This document shows, in pieces, positions 33,246 to 44,519 of a stretch of DNA of 64,000 nucleotides; the stretch's first letter is position 1; every line of letters begins with the position of its first letter. The notes beneath the pieces are model-generated. The model made no database searches, was not told the origin of the DNA, and saw nothing but the letters and a program-made list of their open reading frames with translations. The stretch is from assembly GCA_963402885.1 (NCBI GenBank), contig OY727095.1, positions 25,735,001-25,799,000 on the forward strand. The letters are read 5' to 3'. Source of the DNA: Antedon bifida. Lineage: Eukaryota; Echinodermata; Crinoidea; Comatulida; Antedonidae. Position numbers and translations under genes: made by a program.

Positions 33246-35610
33246 TATTCTTTAGCACACTATTATTAAAGTTCTAAATGGTTTTTAAACAAGGTTTATA
33301 AAAAATGTAACAGTTATTGAATTTTTATATTGGCGAGATATTGAAGAATGAAATGTCTATTTTTATATAGCTTAATTAGATATATACGTATACATACACG
33401 TACATATACATACGTTATATGTTATAATAATGCAAATAATTTTAGTTTATTTACAACCGTATACAAATTACATTATTTTCTTCGCGCAAAGTCCGACTTG
33501 AACTACGTCACGTCATAGCGCATTAATATGCGTAAAAAATGGAAAGTAATATTAATGCGCAGAATTTTGTCTGCTCCTCAAATCTCTCTTATCATTGGCC
33601 AATTTATAGCCTTTACCCAAACGTGTGAACCTCAACTAAAAGCTAGACTTCATTAAGTCGAACTGCAAACTTTGACTACTTCGTTTATGAATCGAATTTG
33701 AAATAATAGCTCAAACTACCACTTTTTGATGACTAAAGTTTGGTTTAAGCCTTAAGACCACTTAGTGCATCATTAGTGTCTGGACCCACCCTATTTCAAA
33801 ATCCACCCCAGAGCAGAAAAGTGTGTATTTAAACATGATGGTAAATAGTTTTCTGTAGGAAGTACAGTATATACTTGGTTATGCTACAATACGCAATATC
33901 AGATTTATAACAGCCTAAAGTTTTGGCTGTTACAATCAGTGTTTTAAGAAAAATGCTTTTAAAGTAAGTAACAGGAAATGAAAAATACAAAATAATAAAC
34001 AGGGCGTTTAAGTTTACGCCTTCATGACATGTACAAGTCCCTTAGATTTTTTAACGCATGAATTGTTTAGGGTGAAATAAAAGTAAAAATGGCCAAAAGC
34101 ATAGTGTTTTTTGGAAAAGAATTAATTTAGAAATCAAGTGCTGACTATATTTCAAGAAATGGTTTAAAAAAACCCAAAAGATTATCATCAAGACAGTGTA
34201 AAATCTAAAAAGGAACCCAGGGTTTAACTTTTAAAAGGTAAACGATACGGACTTCTTTGTTTAACGCCAATCAGTAATATAACGAATGTCGTACGTGTGA
34301 ACCATGAGCATTTTAATCTGTGAATTACCTTACCGCTTGCATAAGCCACGCCATTCTTACGCCATAAGTGTGAACGTACCCTAAGAGCTTTTATTACACC
34401 CGAGTGAGGCTCTCCTCATCAAGGTATGACTGGAAATTTATCTAAGGGACTTGTACACGTAATGTTAGCAAAAGGGTATTCTAATTGTTTTATTTCATCT
34501 TCGTTAATTAACTATTGTTCTATCATTAATTATGTAATATTAAATTATGTAATATTTTCAATAAAAACAACTCACTGGAACACTTTCAACTTAAGCATTA
34601 AACACGAAGTGCGTCTTTTACAACATTTCGCGTAGTGATTTAACAGTATACTACGTGTAGTTCATGGTCTAGGTTTATTGTGTTATAAAAATAAATAATA
34701 TATAGCCCTATTTGAACCGCCACAAACACCACAACAAAGGAAAGTAGTTAAAAATTCAGTGCACTCCATAATATTTTTCTCTTCGAATTATTTTTTATTT
34801 CATTTATTATCATTATTTTATTGAATTTTACAATGTTGATACATAAAATATTTTACTAAAAATCATTTTATGTAATTACTTTACCGAAAAATGGTGTAAT
34901 TCATACAACTGCTGACTGGGGGGGCAACATGTTTACGTCGTTTTTCATAATTATTTCTTTAATAATTGTAATATTTAATAATATACTAAAAACCGTGATA
35001 TTAACTTTTGAATATATACATTGTTATCCCTAATATGAATAAAACTTCTATTAAAAAGAAACGAGCGCCGGTGGAAGTTAGCATTTGGCGTTTCATAGAA
35101 AATAACATTTTTCTGGTGGCGGTTCAACTTGTCGGCGGCTCAACTTGGCCTAATCCTAATTTACACCATCTTTTTAACCAACATACCACACAAAATGTTA
35201 AAATTTATTTATTTACTTGTCTCAAAATAGAAAAACACCAAGGTAATGTAAATAAATACTGTTTCAGCTATCATTTTCTGTAAAAATAAAAAAAATGTAA
35301 TTTTTCAGCCCTTTATTGTTTTGACTGTCTCTGCAAATCTACACATACAAATTTATATTTATGCAAGGGCAAAATTTGGTAAATCGCACGTTACTTCCAT
35401 CCTCTTCCCCATCTCTCAACCCTAATGTTACATACAAACAAAAATTTGTTTAAAGTTGACATTTGGACTCATTTTGTGACAAGTTTCTTGTTCGGAAGTA
35501 ATTCTGAGGGTGCTAATTTTAGTTGACTGCGGTAAGTACATTTGAAATCGCCAGTTTTTTTAACACTGAAATTACTGTGTATTCGAGAACCATCCGTTGG
35601 CACGACCTAG
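33246..35610. other. Gene-free intronic stretch
   Basis: AT-rich sequence with a TACATACA-type tract at 33385-33420. Short open frames at 34426-34635 and 35008-35283 have no recognisable similarity and no splice context. Confidence 0.5.
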
Positions 35611-35631
35611 ATATTACAATTATATGCTTAC

Positions 35632-35875
35632 CTTTTGCAATTGACTATTTAGGCACGAGTATCTTACAGTTTGGCCATACAGAGTTTTTTCTTTCTCACT
35701 GATATGTGATTCCAGAATTGCTTCGTTATCCTCTGCATTATGTAAAGTTTTCTTAAGCTCTGCTGTTTCCTTTACATACCCATCTCTTTCAATGCTCAAT
35801 TTCTCCATTTTTGTATCCATGTCCCTCAGGCTGGTCTTGGTAGATGCCAATTTGGTTCTCAGATCTATATTCTGC
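35632..35875 (-). CDS. Coiled-coil gene exon
   Basis: 244 bp, phase 2 in (completes an Arg codon) and 0 out (AAAAG|GTAAGC). Contains DLRTKLASTKTSLRDMDTKM and ETAELKKTLHNAEDNEAILE. A TIR transposon (35941-37081) lies only 65 bp upstream of its acceptor in the intron. Confidence 0.85.
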
Positions 35876-35940
35876 CTTTAAAATAATTTAAAGTAAAATA
35901 TATTTAAATAACGCCTACAGTACGCTCCGACTCATAAGAA

Positions 35941-37081
35941 GGGTGCAGGTCAAGTCGGCCCCAAACCGTCTCGGCCAAAGTCAAGTCGCCCCCACGTCAA
36001 GTCGGCCCCAAGTCAACTCGGCCTCAAGTCAACTCGGCCTCAAGTCAACTCGGCCAAAAACTAATCGGTCAACTCGGCCACAATAAAGTATGGAACGCAA
36101 AAAGTGCTTAATATTCTTATGATTAAATTACTATCCAAGCTTTAAAAAAAATGAAGAAATAAGAAAAATGCTCATATAAAAAATGATCTCATTGCCGATA
36201 TGTTACAAAAACACGTGCAAGTACCACATTTTAGTAAATCGAAGACGTAGGTCTACGTTCCACCATTTGGCCATACAAAAAATGATCGTACATATTGTTT
36301 TTGTCCATGATTTGCGTTTAAAAAAAAGGGGAATTCCTCGGTCAGCGGAAACACGTAGCAGTTGTAGATATCGAAATAGCTGCCAAAGGCGCATGGAGGC
36401 GCAGCTACGAATTGGTCTGAGATATTGTCGCCTAATCAAATGCATACACTGAAGAAATCTACGCGTGATTCAACCATGGAGTCAACATTATTTTATACCT
36501 CAAATGATTCAACCAAACAATCTTATTACACCTAATGAATGTCCTCGCATATCGGACAGGTTTATTGAATTTTGACGCACGAACGAACATACGCGCCCAC
36601 GTACGTGCATCATCATTATTAAGCCTACAATTTGTTCCTATTTATTATCCAAATGTTCATTGTAATCATTAATAATACTGTAGTATGAATGCTTATTAAT
36701 CAATTGTTTGTTATGCGCAATTTGAACAATTTTCGCAATTTGAAATTTTATTAAACGTAAATAAAGGAAAGTTGGTGAAATCATTCTTATTTTTTTTTTG
36801 CTAAACGTATTGTCTAAATATTAATATTCATTAAAAGTCAGAATTATTCATAGGTAAAAAAATGTGAAGAAATATTATTTTATTAATCCCCTTCCTTTAC
36901 ACTTTTTGCGTTCCGTACTTTAACGGGGCCGAGTTGACCGATTATTTTTTGGCCGAGTTGACGTGAGGCCGAGTTGACGTGAGGCCGAGTTGACTTGAGG
37001 CCGAGTTGACTTGGGGCCGACTTGACTTGGGACCGTCTTGACTTTGGCCGAGACGGTTTAGGGCCGACTTGGATCGAAATC
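35941..37081. mobile_element. TIR element with minisatellite-like ends and 8-bp target duplication
   Basis: Flanked by CATAAGAA at 35933-35940 and again at 37082-37089. The ends are inverted copies sharing AAGTCGGCCC and AAACCGTCTCGGCCAAAGTC, followed inward on each side by tandem 16-bp units of the kind GGCCTCAAGTCAACTC and by GGAACGCAAAAAGTG. The middle has no credible protein. An 8-bp duplication is usual for hAT-type and P-type elements, but the termini do not settle the class. It sits in an intron, 65 bp from an exon. Confidence 0.75.
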
Positions 37082-37329
37082 CATAAGAAATATGAGTTAA
37101 TGCTTTAAAAAATTTAAAACCATTAAAATGGTTTTTAATTTTTTATAGTGCAAAATACAAATATAGTCTCTATGCTCTGTTTAACACTAGTGTAAAAAGA
37201 AAGTGTTATTGTTAAATAAACCAGGAAAAAGCCTAATTAACAGAACAAATTGACCAAGGCAACAGAAAAAAGTCTGAAAACAGAGTCTCACATCACCACA
37301 CTGTTTCACTAACTTGACAAGCTAGCTAT

Positions 37330-37590
37330 TTATTCACAAGTGTCATAATGATGTGAGCAACAGACTATCCTGCATAACAAAAAAACGAAACAAGTCAAAG
37401 TCTTCAAGTGAGCTTTGAAGATCGAAATGGACGGAGACGCACGAATGACCAAATGCAAAGATTTTGGAGCAGCGATCACAAAAGATCGCTGCTCACATGA
37501 CTTTGAGTACAGGTTGCTGAATGAAATTTGATTAGCTTTGAAATAAACGGTACATCTAAGTAAATATTTGCACCATTGCACTCATAAACA
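37330..37590 (-). mobile_element. LINE 3'-end remnant (CR1-like)
   Basis: Minus-strand frame reads CEQRSFVIAAPKSLHLVIRA and SPSISIFKAHLKTL, which corresponds to the conserved RSF-AAPK-WN-LP-IR-SPS-FK-LKT end of CR1/L2-type ORF2. The normally conserved WN is altered. A short remnant only. Confidence 0.6.
37467..37494. repeat. Perfect 11-bp stem hairpin
   Basis: GAGCAGCGATC, a 6-base loop ACAAAA, and GATCGCTGCTC. It lies within the LINE remnant, so it may be coincidental with coding sequence. Confidence 0.8.
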
Positions 37591-38007
37591 TTCATTATTT
37601 GTACAATATCAGATTTATCATCAGACATATCAAGTAGTGTTATGACCAGCTGAATGAAAAACATGTTCATCTATTCTATCGTACTATAGTAACACCTTGA
37701 CGAGAGAGGTCTAGTTGATCAGGACCTCATTGGCATTGATACGATAGTCGAGTTACACACATGTGGTGTACAATCGATCAATCAACAATCACAAAAGATC
37801 ACCTATAATTTGTCAAATTCTGGTTAAAACAAATATTTTATTTCGCTACGGTGATCGTTCAAGATCACATGAGATCCTGTTGCGTCAGTCAGTTACGTCA
37901 GTTCGTTGCATACGCACAAAATCAGAAGTCTTCGACATCGGATATCTAAAGAAAAATTGATTATTTTGTAAGAAATACATGTTATATTATCTATAAAGCA
38001 TTGTTTC

Positions 38008-39018
38008 GTGATGGACAACTTATCACTTGGTAAGAGGAATAACGAACAATCACGAAAAATAGTAGAAGTAGGGCTTGAGAGCTCAGAAACTTTGACAGGT
38101 TTCGCCGACCCTGCGGGGCCAGGCGTGGTAATTAATAGCGGAAATAATACCGTGCCCGCGGGGCTGGTAAGTATGAAGCATGGTGGAAAGCGTAGGAAGG
38201 TCCCCCGTCCGGGCCGGCTGCTCCCACTGATGTATCAGTAGCTTCCCTGCAGGGGGAGCTGATACATGATTCTAAACATAAATCCACTAAATCAAAACAA
38301 AAACCTGTCTCAGAAACACCTACGGTTGATAACCGTCTTGACAAAATTGAGCATTTTATGAGAGAGTCTCGTCAGGAAAACAGTGAACTACGGGAGATGT
38401 TAGAAACAGTATTGCTAGAACATACTAGTGATAAATATGATGATGATCAAGGTCAGTACATAGAATCAGAATATAAAACCCACCAACAGAATGATGTTGC
38501 AAGTGGGTATATCACTCACAATATATCTGACTCTGAAGAAGCGGTTGACCTAGAGAGTTTGGCCCAGTGCCAAGAAAAGGATAAACAAACCAAAAAGTTA
38601 GGGTTTGCTAAACGTTTTGCCACATTGAGGAGGGAAAACCTCTGCAAGAATTTCAAACAGATAGTGTAAACTATATGATCACAACTCCGCTCAAGGAGAA
38701 TATGACAGAAATTTGTCAAAAGTATCCCAAACCAATAAACTGTCAGAATGTTCTTGTACCAAAGGTATACCCATTGGTATGGGAAAACTTAACACCAAAT
38801 GTACGAAATCTGGATTTGAAGATTCAGAATGCCAGAAACCCCTTGTCAAAGGACTTGTGGCCTTTTTGAGATCAGCTGATGAATTGCCAACTCTCACTAA
38901 GACGCAGGAAGATAGCGTGGCTTTATTAGTGAGCGCACACTTTGAACTAAATCAGTTGCGAAAGGAGCTGATCAAACCTGATCCTAATGCTCGATACACT
39001 CATCTCTATAAAACATGA
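38008..39018 (+). pseudogene. DIRS-like ORF1 (gag)
   Basis: Starts MMDNLSLGKRNNEQSRK. After frame changes near 38240 and 38670 it contains DSEEAVDLESLAQCQEKD and KLGFAKRFATLRR, then LKENMTEICQKYPKPINCQN with VLVPKVYPLVWENL and NVRNLDLKIQNARN. The YP-P-NC-VPKV-P-VW-LS-R-DLK-Q order is typical of DIRS gag. The frame continues with LVKGLVAFLRSADELP. At least two frameshifts. Confidence 0.7.
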
Positions 39019-39371
39019 GTAAAGACAACTGAATGGTTGTTTGGCAATGACCTTCACAAGGCAGTAAAGAATTAGAGAAAGAACAGAAAACTGTGGGCAT
39101 TATGAAAAACCGCCAGGGGCAATATAGGTCACATTGGTTCACAGCATATCAGAATTCGGGATCTATTACTAAATAGGAGGTCTTATCAATACCAGAACAA
39201 CCGTTCGATAAACACAGGCTGGTCAGCAAGCCGTAGTAGATCTCACCTGTCTTTTTTATGGCAAAGTTACAAAAATAAGTTTCCCCAACACCAAATATAT
39301 ATATATATATATCAAGGCCTTACAAACTCAATCATGAGGAAACAAAGGCAGTAACCAATGAAATTAATCTT

Positions 39372-40010
39372 TTGCAAATTGGTGTGATTGAAAAATATTT
39401 TTACCAGACGAAAAAATATGGCGGATATCGTATGATCCTCGACCTATCTCAATTAAACAAATTCATAAAATATTACCATTTCAAGATGGACTGTTTTGAT
39501 ACAGCCATGAAATTCATAACAAAAGACTGCTTTATGGCATCATTTGATCTCCGAGATGCATATTATTCAATTTCTATTGCAAAACACCATAGACAAAAAG
39601 TATTTAAAATTTAGATGGAATGATAATCTATGGCAATTCTGTTGTTTGCCCAACAGACTCTCTTCAGGTCCACGCATATTCACTAAACTCCTAAAACCAC
39701 CATTAGCAACTATGAGAAGTTGTGGACATACTGTTATTGCCTACATTGATGATACAATTATAATTGCTAAGAATACAAAAGCTGCCCACAAAGCAGTTAA
39801 ACAAACAGCAGAACTATTTTCTAACTTGGGGTTTGCCATACATCCATCTAAATCTGTAATTGAGCCAGTGAAGGAAATAAATTTTTTTGGATTTGTAATA
39901 AACTCTCGCACCATGAAAATAAGCCTCACAAAAGAAAAGGCCCAAGAAATATATAATCAATGTATATCGCTGATTACAAAAATTAGGTCCACTATTCGTT
40001 CTGTCTTATT
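39372..40010 (+). pseudogene. DIRS-like reverse transcriptase
   Basis: Two overlapping frames. The first has GGYRMILDLSQLNKFIKYYHFKM and MASFDLRDAYYSISIAKHHR (first catalytic Asp). The second begins in the overlap and has KYLKFRWNDNLWQFCCLPNR, LSSGPRIFTKLLKPPLA, then HTVIAYIDDTIIIAKNTK (YIDD box) and IHPSKSVIEPVKEINFFGF. These are diagnostic DIRS reverse transcriptase blocks. One frameshift near 39600 and loss after 40010. Confidence 0.85.
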
Positions 40011-40314
40011 TATAGGTTTTATTATTATTATATATATATATATTATATTTATTTATCTTGGTTATAGGTAAGCTTGTTGCAGCTTTTCCGGGTGTTCATA
40101 TCGAATGTTGTAACATCATTTTATGACCAGCTGAATGAAAAAAGTAGCATTTTTGTGATGTAAAATTGATCAATTGAATGATGTTGTATCTACAGTGCAA
40201 TTAATCATTTTGTGATCCTTTCAAATCAACAATCACAAAAGATCACGATCAAAAGATATGCAGTTACTGCCACATTTCGATTCGGAAACAATCAAACATT
40301 AATTTCCAATCAGA

Positions 40315-40835
40315 TGGAACAAAATCTGCAGGCCTAGATGGACTGCACTCAAGGGTTCTTAAAAAGTTTGCTTCTCCAATTACAACGATATTTCAGAGAT
40401 TGTTAAATGAGAGATTGGTACCCAATATGGAAAAAAGCCATAGTTTTCACATTATTTTAGAAAGGCTACCAACTACCATCCAGTAAGCCTATATCAGTGT
40501 ATGTAACTTGTAAGATTTGTTAAATATTTGTTAAAAGATAGTATTATGACACATTTGGAAACATAATCTACTATGCGAAGCTCAACATGCCTTCAGAGTA
40601 AAAGATCCAAAATGGATAAAACACATATGTATTTGGACTATCGCAAAGTGTTTAATAGTGTTCCTCATTTAATAGGCTTGTGTCTAAACTAAGTAAAATT
40701 CTTGGATGGATTATTTGTCAGAGCGGTTTCATAGAGTATCCCGCAATGCCATGTTCACGATTTACCAGAGCTAACATCTTCAAACATGTTACTGTTTGCA
40801 AATAAAAATGACACAAAGACATACTGTATATGACC
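40315..40835 (+). pseudogene. CR1/Jockey-like LINE reverse transcriptase remnant
   Basis: Plus strand: KSAGLDGLHSRVLKKFASPI (the S-GPDG-H-RVLK block), a degenerate RLPTTIQ-type NYRP region, CEAQHAFRV, and YLDYRKVFNSVPH (the DFSKAFDSVPH palm block). Multiple stops and shifts. Confidence 0.7.
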
Positions 40836-40992
40836 TGACCTAAAATATTGATGGATGTATAAGCTGTTATTAGCTTACGTTTCTATAATCAAGTGATCGA
40901 GAAGTGTGTTTACTGTCCTCAATTGTGGTTATTTTGTGTAATAGTATTTAGAGAATATACCTGTATATTATACAATGTAGTATAGAGTACAG

Positions 40993-41416
40993 TGTCACAG
41001 TCAAAAGTGTCGGGTTGTAAAAGCTAAACGAAAAGGGAAATTTGCATAGAACTATTCAGGTGTATTACCGTATATAAGAATTGCTGAGGAATGTATTAAG
41101 TACACCTCACATCAACCTTGTAGAGAAGGGAGGTGTCACACCTCAGCAATAATACAGATTGACCATTTGCTGCCCGGTTGGTTGGGCTGAAGTTGGTACC
41201 AATACGTAACTGTCTGACCACCATTTGTAGTAAACCAAGCCGAATACACACATGAATGTTTATGTATGATTGGATTGTAAGTGGTAGTGAACAAGTCCAC
41301 AAGAAGTGACCGGCGGACAAAGAAATAAAGACATTCAGTTGCTAATATTATATATCTGTATACTTTTAATTGCGTTCTTCAGTAGCCATATAATTAACTT
41401 CAATCTAGGCTTGACA
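40993..41416 (+). repeat. Putative Gypsy 5' LTR
   Basis: Begins TGTCACAGTC and ends GGCTTGACA (inverted TGTCA/TGACA). It contains TATATAAG at about 41075. It is followed after four bases by a Pro-tRNA-type primer site. No second LTR copy is present in the window. Confidence 0.6.
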
Positions 41417-41420
41417 ATTA

Positions 41421-41437
41421 TGGGGGCTCGTCCGGGA
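41421..41437 (+). other. Primer binding site, Pro-tRNA type
   Basis: TGGGGGCTCGTCCGGGA matches the 3' end of tRNA-Pro, a common primer for LTR retroelements. It is the main support for the LTR border at 41416. Confidence 0.75.
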
Positions 41438-41940
41438 AGATAAAAAGAGAAAGGGAATTTGAACACTGATTGTTGTAAAATTAGATAAAACATATGGGAA
41501 AATAACAAATTATTTAAAATTTCGTAAAGTAAAATTGTAGTTCATTGTTTGGTCAACGGTTAAATTTGCAGAGCATGGCGTCCCATGTAGAATTAATCGG
41601 TATCGGGGAAAAGAAACGGCAGGAGAAATGTTCCCCGTGTCTTATGCTAGTAAGAATTCGGTAATTGAACGGGAGTGCCTAGCAATTGTTTGGGGAGTTC
41701 AAAGATTTGAACTTTATCTTTATGGGCGTGAATTCGTGATTGAGACGAATCACCAACCCCTCACATGCTAAAAAATGATTCCGGGTTTAAATCCTTTTCA
41801 AATATAGTTCAAATGTTAATAACCATACAATAGACCATTATTGGACATAAAGTGTCATGTTCTGAACAATTTGACACTAAAAATAATTTCATATGTACAA
41901 TATTTTCAAAGTTATGCGATTTTATGTAGTGCAAAGTTCA

Positions 41941-42250
41941 AAGGTCAATAATGTTAGAATCGGCCATTTTTTGCAAAAACATGCCATTAGACTAAATATA
42001 AATATGTAGTTTCTGAACAGTTTGAGCCATATTGTGTGTCTCTCAGGTTAGTGGTTGCTAAGATATGATAAATCAAGGTCAAAGGTCAATAATGTTAGAA
42101 TCCGCCATTTTTTGCAAAAACATGCCATTAGACTGGATATAAATGTGTAGTTTCTGAACAATTTAAGCCCTAATTTGTATATCTCCGATTAGTGGTTGGT
42201 GAGATATGATAAATCAAGGTCAAAGGTCAATGATGTTAGAAATAGCACTT
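41941..42250. repeat. ~140-bp tandem repeat
   Basis: AAAGGTCAATAATGTTAGAA starts at 41941 and 42081, with a diverged third start at 42222 (AAGGTCAATGATGTTAG). The unit includes GGCCATTTTTTGCAAAAACA. Confidence 0.85.
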
Positions 42251-42278
42251 TCATTCATTTTTGGACAAACTTTTTCAT

Positions 42279-42833
42279 TAAAGATGTATTGTCCCTTGAA
42301 ACACAAAAAAATGAAGGTCAAAATATTCTAAATTTAAATTGGCCATATCAAAGTAATATAAAAGTTATTCACTTTAAGTCGAAAATTCGAGCCAAAAGCA
42401 ACAAGTAGTAATTAACAGGTAAATTAGTTGGATTACATTTCGTCTGGAAAATCGTCGCGAGCGAAAGTAAACAAAGATTTCAAACCACGAGTACGCATTA
42501 TGCATATGCTAATTAGGATTGTTTACAACTCGTCACGGTTGAGAAGGTATTTTCACACAGATCGTGAGGAAGTTTTATGATTATGCATACAGAGAGTAGC
42601 CAAACAAGCGCGTTTCATTATGGGATATGTTTTGATCGAAAACTTTGACTGGAAGTCAAAGTTATTTTTTTAACAAAAAAACGTCTGTATTTCAGTTAAA
42701 TGATTTTTTTTTCGTCAAATTTTTGGTGATAGTTAATAACTATTATGATACTTCAAAATGACCCACCTTTTTTCGAAATCTGTTATTTTTTATTTTTTTG
42801 GAATTAGTCAAAGGGACAATACATCTTTAAAGT
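42279..42833. mobile_element. MITE-like TIR element, copy 2
   Basis: Full-length homologue of 1718-2268 with the same terminal TAAAGATGTATTGTCCCTT and inverted end. Internal blocks such as ATTCACTTTAAGTCGAAAAT, CATTTCGTCTGGAAAAT and ACAACTCGTCACGGTTGAGA are shared. Base changes and small indels are scattered. Sits within the segment that splits the Gypsy RNase H. Confidence 0.85.
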
Positions 42834-43213
42834 GAATATAAAAACATATATTCTAACGATTTTAACACCATAATTAAGTATCTGTGACTAGCGGTTTCCA
42901 AGATACATAGTACGTTATTATAAATGGCCGCCATTTTTAATTATGCAAATTAGGCAACTTCCCGTTGTCGAAAAATGTCCTAACTTTGATAAATGTGTTC
43001 AGTAGGGTCTAAAGAACACATTTCATCAAAAAAACCTTTTCTTGCAATTTGTGTGAGTTAAAAGTCTAAATCCCATGGACTATAAAGAAGAATCGGGTAG
43101 CCAATGGTCGAATTCTGCGCTGGGCCCTTTGTTTACAACCATTCAAATACCGAATAAGGGTCATAAAAGGTATTAATAACGTTGGTGCAGACTATTTGAG
43201 TCGCATGAACTAA

Positions 43214-44012
43214 AATAATAAGGTTGAAAGAAAAGTATTATTTTGTTATGTATAGTAAACGTACAGGTAGTTATTGATTTAATTAAGTACTAGAAAGAAA
43301 TGCTTAATAGTGTATTGGCGTCTCCATAAGTGAGATTTATTGTAAACTACAAACGGTGGTCTTTTGAGCATAAATATAAAGTTGTGATTTGTAGTAAAAA
43401 AAAAGAGAAAAGTCCTAGTTTTAAAATTTGAGTGGCCGCATGACGATGTCACAACAATAAATTCATATCTAAGCTTCCACTATGAAGTGAAACAAATTGG
43501 GGTTAAAAAAGATCACCTAATTAAATCTAGTTCAGCTGCAATGCAAGTTTTTTCATTACCATTATATTTACGTTGAAATTTGGACAAAACTTCTTTCCGT
43601 TCTATTAAAGCTGAACTGAATCTTAATTTATAATAAATAATTATACAAACTCTTCAAAATAATTCTTTTAAAAAAAATGTTTTTGAGTATGCCATTTTAA
43701 TGTCACATAATATTTATCCACTTTGACCAAATTTTGATCCAAAAAAAAATTGTATCTACCTGAAAAAAACTGTAATTTAAAGCAAAAAAATTATCTAATG
43801 GGCTGCCAGCAAATTAGTTTTTGGTTGATTTTTTTTTTCCATTTTTTGGTCATTTTATAAGTGAAAACTTTTTTCCCCTACGTAAGTATTAAAACTAGAA
43901 AATAACCTATTCAAAGTCTGATTTAATTAATCTTAAGTTCATTTTTCATGTTTTGGGGGGAAAATACATCTTTAACAGAATAAAATAATAGGATGAAGTA
44001 GGCATTAGGTTT
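43214..44012. other. Intronic repeats without gene
   Basis: Holds a relative of the ~300-bp intronic repeat (about 43300-43520) and, near 43955-43976, AAAATACATCTTTAACAG, a possible lone end of the 551-bp MITE family. The rest is A/T-rich. Confidence 0.45.
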
Positions 44013-44014
44013 AC

Positions 44015-44264
44015 CTTTTATCTTTTTTCATTCGTTTAACAGAATCTTCCAAGGTATAAATTCTTCCTTCCTTTTCCATTACCATTTTCTTCATTTGCTG
44101 TGCCTCTTCTTTCAGTAAATCTCTTTGCTTTTCTAAATCTGTCTTTTCCTCTCCCCATTGTTTCTTTATATCATTCAACTGGCCTTCATATTTCTCAGAT
44201 ATTTCTGACCGTTGCCTTGTAGCCTCAATGAATAAATCTTTTTGGTGGTCAGCATCTTGTTTTC
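44015..44264 (-). CDS. Coiled-coil gene exon
   Basis: 250 bp, phase 1 in (completes a Gly codon) and 2 out (AAAAG|GTAAAC). Contains RQRSEISEKYEGQLNDIKKQ, EKTDLEKQRDLLKEEAQQMK and RIYTLEDSVKRMKK. Long unbroken charged coiled coil. Confidence 0.85.
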
Positions 44265-44519
44265 CTATGAGAATTTCTACATTTAAAACAATTGAAAGAC
44301 TGAAAAAATTAATATCAAACAGATCTCAAATTGTTTGCATGATAGAAATAATAGTTCATATTATATTACTTTTATACTGCATTTTATTTTTTTTAGTTTT
44401 TAGATTATCAATAACATTAAAAACAAGATGGATTTTGCAATTATTATAATTATCCAATTATATATACTTAGCCTTTTCAACAAAATTATTAAATTGGAAG
44501 ACATTCCGAAGGACTGAAA

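Larger units (their letters stand above)
37637..40255 (+). mobile_element. DIRS-like tyrosine-recombinase retrotransposon, truncated
   Basis: Plus-strand ORF1 (38008-39018) and reverse transcriptase (39372-40010) of DIRS type. Two short blocks occur in the same order at both sides: TTATGACCAGCTGAATGAAA (about 37638 and 40121) and CAACAATCACAAAAGATCAC (about 37783 and 40229), which may be relics of terminal direct repeats. No RNase H, methylase or tyrosine recombinase reading frame was found after the reverse transcriptase, where a TA microsatellite (40021-40060) begins. It lies in an intron of the coiled-coil gene in opposite orientation. Confidence 0.7.
41575..43213 (+). pseudogene. Internally deleted Gypsy: gag start joined to RNase H, split by repeats
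   Basis: MASHVELIGIGEKKRQEK at 41575 may be the start of gag. At 41628-41768 the frame reads FPVSYASKNSVIERECLAIV, WGVQRFELYLYGREFVIETN and HQPLT, part of Gypsy RNase H; protease and reverse transcriptase are missing in between. The domain resumes at 43085-43213 as RILRWALCLQPFKYRIRV with GINNVGADYLSRMN and a stop. About 1.3 kb of other repeats (41772-43084) has been inserted in the domain. Confidence 0.7.

Noticed and set aside
36183-36452. Open frames on both strands inside the 35941-37081 element as a transposase
   Set aside because: They are mirror frames of the same 270 bases, show no catalytic motif and begin in low-complexity sequence.
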